A stretch of 64,000 bases of DNA from an uncultured Ruminiclostridium sp. (lineage in GTDB: Bacteria > Bacillota > Clostridia > Oscillospirales > Ruminococcaceae): positions 1 to 64,000 of the forward strand of contig CAKSFR010000011.1 of NCBI GenBank assembly GCA_934454635.1, written 5' to 3'. Below the pieces are notes generated by a model, which was given only the letters and a program-made list of their open reading frames with translations, did no database searches and was not told the origin of the DNA. How positions within the stretch are numbered: the first letter of the stretch is position 1; the number at the start of each line of letters is the position of its first letter. Below are positions 62,951 to 64,000 of the stretch, one piece after another. The position numbers were made by a program, and so were the translations under genes.

Positions 62951-63820
62951 GCGATTTCACCTCGTATTTCATCTTTCTGCTGCGAATAAGCATATACACC
63001 GCAATCGCAATGACCGTTATCCACACCGCTATTCCGACGATTCCGTTCATCAGCCTGCGAAAATCGTCGCTTTCGGCAGAAAACTGCGCTATCATCGCGG
63101 TTTGCAGCCCAAGCACGGACATCAGCGCCGCAATCACATTCAACACCTTTGCCGCTGATAATATCGGACTTCCGAGCCTGCGAAATTTCACAAGGTTTAT
63201 GACCGACATTATCATTGTGTAAAAGGTGTATATCGCCGAAATATAAATGACATATCCATGATATGAATACCCGTTATTTGCAATGATCATAAGCAGTATC
63301 ATTCCGCCCATTGGGATATTCAGCACAAACAGAAGCCACGCGGTCAGCCGGTAACAGCGAACTTCCTTCGCGCTGTCGCGACGACGATAACTGCATATAA
63401 GAAACAGTCGAATGCCGCCAAGCACCAGATAATAAACCGCCATGGAAACAAACCATACCGAAGTATAGCGAATGCCGACCACTATGCGGAATACTACATA
63501 AAAAAAGTTAACAAGCATTCCCTGATAAATACCGATATTTCCGCGGAATGCCGGATCGCTAAGGTATCTGCTTCCGAACTCCGAGCCGGATATTTTCTTC
63601 TTTGCGGCTGACTTGATTTTTTTACAAGTTTCGGAATTGGCATGATAATTATAGCAAGGGAATATGCAGACATGACATAGATAACGTATGCCGCCGCGTT
63701 GTTTTCCTGTCCTCCGACAAAGACAAAAACAAGCGCCGCAAACGCGGTTATGGGCAGGGTGAAAAGCACTCGTTTAGGCGGATTAAGCAGCTTAGCTAAA
63801 ATCAGCTTTGCCTTTTTCAT
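62931..63820 (-). pseudogene. Frameshifted six-to-eight helix membrane protein gene
   Basis: Two frames make one protein: ATG 63820 (KKAKLILAKLLNPPKRVLF) runs to KLVKK at a run of seven A, and the other frame continues IKSAAKKKISGSEFG to the MLVNFFYVVF region and ends SLEQVKQ at 62931. Adding one A at 63617-63623 restores about 296 codons. The downstream frame has no other plausible start with a ribosome site. It may be a decayed gene, a slippage switch or a sequencing error. Family not recognised. Confidence 0.75.
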
Positions 63821-63823
63821 AGG

Positions 63824-64000
63824 TTACTTCTCGCTGATTTCCTTGGCAAGCTCAATTATCTCGAATGCATACTTCTTTTTCCCGTTTTGCAGAATGCGCT
63901 TATAAATGGGATAGTTCACACCCATGCCTATCATTCCGATAATGCCGATGATAACGCCAAGCACGAACGAACCTACAGTCCCGCTTCCTATCTGTCCCAT
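63824..64000 (-). CDS. C-terminal end of a membrane protein, cut by the window edge
   Basis: The minus-strand frame enters from the right edge and reads a hydrophobic helix (GSFVLGVIIGIIGMIGMG) then NYPIYKRILQNGKKKYAFEI and ends ELAKEISEK at TAA 63824. Only 58 residues are visible. A last helix with a basic tail suggests the end of a transporter; the family cannot be fixed. It is 3 bases upstream of the frameshifted gene's start, so one operon. Confidence 0.6.
   Translation of the reverse strand: MGQIGSGTVGSFVLGVIIGIIGMIGMGVNYPIYKRILQNGKKKYAFEIIELAKEISEK

Overview
The window looks like a chromosomal piece of a spore-forming, low-to-mid GC Firmicute of class Clostridia, most likely Oscillospiraceae/Ruminococcaceae from a gut or rumen. 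The grounds are a GerA-type germinant receptor operon, a C-terminal type I dockerin with the DASAILK-style motif common in ruminococci, GH5 and GH9 glycoside hydrolases, a clade II one-chain PurL, many lipoproteins, and textbook SigA promoters, often with an extended TGATATAAT -10. No rRNA, tRNA, CRISPR array, prophage or transposase gene was recognised.

Layout. 1-525: three 104-bp tandem repeats and hairpin-rich DNA. 526-1559 (-): YetF/DUF421 and DUF4363 pair. 1680-5467 (+): gerA-B-C operon, followed by a PASTA lipoprotein. 6900-11473 (-): purL and a small TPR-like membrane protein. 11834-14773 (+): two duplicated lipoproteins (one with a DnaJ-type CxxC tail) and an ANT/AadA-like nucleotidyltransferase. 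14904-17485 (-): GH5 lipoprotein and metK under a SAM-I riboswitch. 17544-18511 (+): LytTR-DUF3021 module. 18817-21449: intracellular GH9 divergent from an AraC regulator. 21474-39883 (+): a long housekeeping run (maf, ruvC-TPR-ruvAB, glmM, DUF6054, methyltransferase, fused ecfA1A2, ecfT, truA, DUF5711, cvpA, clpE-like, SDR, murL, murD2, HIT). 40007-42861 (-): ABC exporter with LytTR and DUF3021. 43124-44966 (-): CPBP protease with TetR, then DtxR/MntR. 45228-51815 (+): a 2195-residue secreted Gly-rich/MBG/dockerin protein. 52106-54315 (+): soluble PocR-chemoreceptor and FucO. 54503-55093 (+): ATC hydrolase. 55268-59758 (-): six tandem paralogous lipoproteins plus a seventh truncated relic. 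60183-64000 (-): a decaying cluster of a Gly-Gly-repeat (YhgE/Pip-like) gene, a TetR regulator, a frameshifted membrane protein and the end of another membrane protein.

Structure beyond genes. A family of about 100-bp imperfect palindromes with TAATACTAA ends recurs six times (two are shorter or variant), and in five cases that end lies at or just after the stop codon of a gene, sometimes supplying the stop. Two GC-rich four-way-junction elements with matching geometry but different stem sequences sit in two convergent intergenic regions. A degraded fragment of the nucleotidyltransferase gene has become a perfect hairpin between the two duplicated lipoproteins. These, with the lipoprotein array and the PocR-FucO pair, are the least explained parts of the window. 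All family assignments are from reading the protein sequences; no database search was run.
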